A stretch of 64,000 nucleotides of DNA from Bacteroidia bacterium (lineage in GTDB: Bacteria > Bacteroidota > Bacteroidia > Chitinophagales > Saprospiraceae): positions 124,001 to 188,000 of the forward strand of contig JAUHXV010000001.1 of the NCBI GenBank assembly GCA_030426765.1, written 5' to 3'. Position numbers and translations under genes: made by a program. How positions within the stretch are numbered: the stretch's first letter is position 1; every line of letters begins with the position of its first letter. The notes below the pieces were generated by a model. The model ran no database searches. It was not told the DNA's origin and saw only the letters and a list, made by a program, of their open reading frames with translations. Shown in pieces: positions 62,308-64,000 of the stretch.

Positions 62308-64000
62308 TCAGGTATTTTCATTTTCCATGATCAACTGACTGATAATAAGTTCCTTTTTCTCCTTGTCGAGATTGGCCTCCAGGTGGCTTCCTTCCTGGGG
62401 GTTCTTATTCAGGATAAACTCAGCCAGCGGATCTTCGATATATTTCTGGATCGCCCGGTGTAATGGCCGCGCACCAAACTGAGGGTCAAAGCCCTTTTCC
62501 GCCACGAAGTCCTTGGCATCATCACTCAGGGTCAGGGCATAGCCCATATTGCTCATGCGGGTATACAAATCCTTCAGCGTGATATCAATGATCTGATGGA
62601 TATGCTCTCGGGCCAGGCTGTTGAAGATCACTACATCATCAATCCGGTTGAGAAACTCAGGGCTAAAGGTCCGCTTCAATGCACTCTGAATGACCGATTT
62701 AGTCATGTCCTCCGCAGCATCCTGACGGGCTTTGGTCGCAAAACCAACACCTTGTCCGAAGTCTTTCAACTGGCGGACGCCAATATTGGACGTCATAATG
62801 ATCAGGGTATTTTTAAAATCGACTTTCCGGCCGAGACCGTCAGTCAGCATACCATCGTCCAGTACTTGCAACAGGATATTATACACATCCGGATGTGCTT
62901 TTTCGATTTCATCCATTAGCACGACGCTATAGGGTTTGCGTCGCACTCTTTCGGTCAGCTGTCCTCCCTCTTCATAGCCTACGTATCCGGGAGGCGCCCC
63001 GATGAGGCGGCTGACGGAAAATTTTTCCATGTATTCACTCATGTCCACACGGATCAGAGCATCTTCGGTATCAAATAAATAACGCGCCAGAGCCTTTGCC
63101 AGTTCTGTTTTCCCTACACCGGTCGGGCCGAGGAAAATGAACGAGCCAATTGGCTTGGAAGGATCTTTCAGGCCGACCCGGTTTCGCTGGATTGCCTTGG
63201 AGACTTTCACGATCGCCTCATCCTGCCCGATGATCATTTTCTTCAAATCTTCGGTCATGCCGACCAGTTTCTTGCTTTCGCTCTGAGCCACGCGATTGAC
63301 CGGAATGCCGGTCATCATCGCGATCACCTCCGCGATATCATCATCTGTGACCGGGTATTTCTTTGTCTTTGATTCTTCCTCCCAGTCTTCTTTGGCCTTT
63401 TCAAGCTTGCGCACCAGCTTGGATTCGTGATCTCTCAGGTCCGCCGCTTTTTCATATTGCTGGCTTTTGACAGCCTTATTTTTCTCTTCCTTAATCTCTT
63501 CGATCTGGGCTTCAAACTCTTCGATATGCTTAGGCACATGAATATTTTTCAGGTGTACCCGAGCCCCCACTTCATCCAGGACATCTATAGCTTTATCCGG
63601 CAGGAAGCGGTCGCTGATGTAGCGGTCACTCAATTTGACGCAGGCTTTAAGTGCCTCAGCAGAGTAAGATACGCTGTGGAAATCTTCGTACTTGCCTTTG
63701 ATATTGTGCAGGATATGTTCTGCTTCTTCTGCGGAAGGTGGTTCGACAAGCACCTTTTGGAATCGCCGATCCAGGGCACCATCTTTTTCAATGTGCTGGC
63801 GGTACTCATCCAGGGTAGAGGCACCAATACATTGTAGTTCTCCTCTGGAAAGGGCCGGCTTAAAGATATTCGAAGCATCCAGCGATCCGGTTGCTCCACC
63901 TGCACCAACAATCGTATGGATCTCGTCGATAAACAGGATGACATCACGGGACTTTTCGAGTTCGCTCATGATGGCTTTCATCCTTTCTTCAAACTGACCC
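62308..64000 (-). CDS. clpC: ClpC-like ATP-dependent protease ATPase subunit (5' end outside window)
   Basis: AAA+ unfoldase that feeds substrates to ClpP. The frame is open to the window edge ([17 protein letters not shown]), so the ATG at 63981 is internal. Present: the D1 Walker B region [15 protein letters not shown], the UVR-type middle domain ([29 protein letters not shown]), D2 Walker [17 protein letters not shown]2 Walker [14 protein letters not shown], sensor region [10 protein letters not shown], and the C-terminal D2-small domain. The UVR motif places it with ClpC rather than ClpB. The N-terminal domain and D1 Walker A lie outside. Confidence 0.95.
   Translation of the reverse strand, partial: GQFEERMKAIMSELEKSRDVILFIDEIHTIVGAGGATGSLDASNIFKPALSRGELQCIGASTLDEYRQHIEKDGALDRRFQKVLVEPPSAEEAEHILHNIKGKYEDFHSVSYSAEALKACVKLSDRYISDRFLPDKAIDVLDEVGARVHLKNIHVPKHIEEFEAQIEEIKEEKNKAVKSQQYEKAADLRDHESKLVRKLEKAKEDWEEESKTKKYPVTDDDIAEVIAMMTGIPVNRVAQSESKKLVGMTEDLKKMIIGQDEAIVKVSKAIQRNRVGLKDPSKPIGSFIFLGPTGVGKTELAKALARYLFDTEDALIRVDMSEYMEKFSVSRLIGAPPGYVGYEEGGQLTERVRRKPYSVVLMDEIEKAHPDVYNILLQVLDDGMLTDGLGRKVDFKNTLIIMTSNIGVRQLKDFGQGVGFATKARQDAAEDMTKSVIQSALKRTFSPEFLNRIDDVVIFNSLAREHIHQIIDITLKDLYTRMSNMGYALTLSDDAKDFVAEKGFDPQFGARPLHRAIQKYIEDPLAEFILNKNPQEGSHLEANLDKEKKELIISQLIMENENT

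Overview
The window is a stretch of chromosome from a Bacteroidota bacterium, most likely of the Saprospiria (Lewinella/Saprospiraceae type). Three things point there: leaderless or near-leaderless genes preceded by the Bacteroidota -7 element TAnnTTTG, Bacteroidota-restricted families (DUF4293, OstA-like protein, BatE-like TPR/SH3 protein, viroplasmin-type RNase H), and type IX secretion system (T9SS) C-terminal sorting domains on giant secreted proteins. No mobile element, integrase, CRISPR array or rRNA is visible; the only RNA gene seen is a tRNA-Ser(GGA).

Layout. 1-6.6 kb: housekeeping genes (3' part of a membrane pyrophosphatase, RlpA-like protein, 2-oxoglutarate dehydrogenase E2, AspS, a family 2 glycosyltransferase overlapping rsmG). 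6.7-51 kb: an accessory region dominated by a family of secreted proteins. Six are large (690, 2095, 1969, 1338, about 2946 and 1498 aa) and one is small (335 aa). Shared building blocks are a signal peptide, Cys-rich HYR (hyalin repeat) Ig-like domains, a dockerin-like Ca-binding block, a cohesin-like beta-sandwich and a T9SS sorting domain. Interleaved are an AsmA-like protein, a TauE/SafE permease, a small secreted protein, a vitamin-K-carboxylase-like (HTTM) membrane protein, a lipoprotein and a CRTAC1-like VCBS/ASPIC-UnbV lipoprotein. 51-64 kb: housekeeping again (ruvX-def, RNase H, TatD, tRNA-Ser, DUF4293, OstA-like, BatE-like, cmk, DUF2795, queA, MacB-like permease, rplT-rpmI-infC, 3' part of clpC).

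How the genes may work together. Five of the six large proteins carry dockerin-like block, cohesin-like domain and sorting domain on one chain. The sixth (25619-31528) has no sorting domain and ends in a different dockerin-like module; the gene 80 bp downstream encodes a short protein with a cohesin-like domain plus a T9SS sorting domain. I infer a surface-fibre or adhesin system in which chains may associate through cohesin/dockerin-type contacts. Binding has not been shown; the arrangement is what the sequence shows.

Regulation. Two of the giant genes share a promoter palindrome centred on a TAnnTTTG box (25315-25340 and 32852-32887), with a decayed copy before a third (46147-46172). A separate 23-bp element (22/23 identical) lies upstream of two cluster genes (12198-12220 and 25366-25388), and its core recurs in the promoter of the divergent CRTAC1-like gene. 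Good intrinsic terminators follow four of the large genes. The largest gene contains a higher-order tandem duplication of four HYR domains with a period of 975-978 bp.
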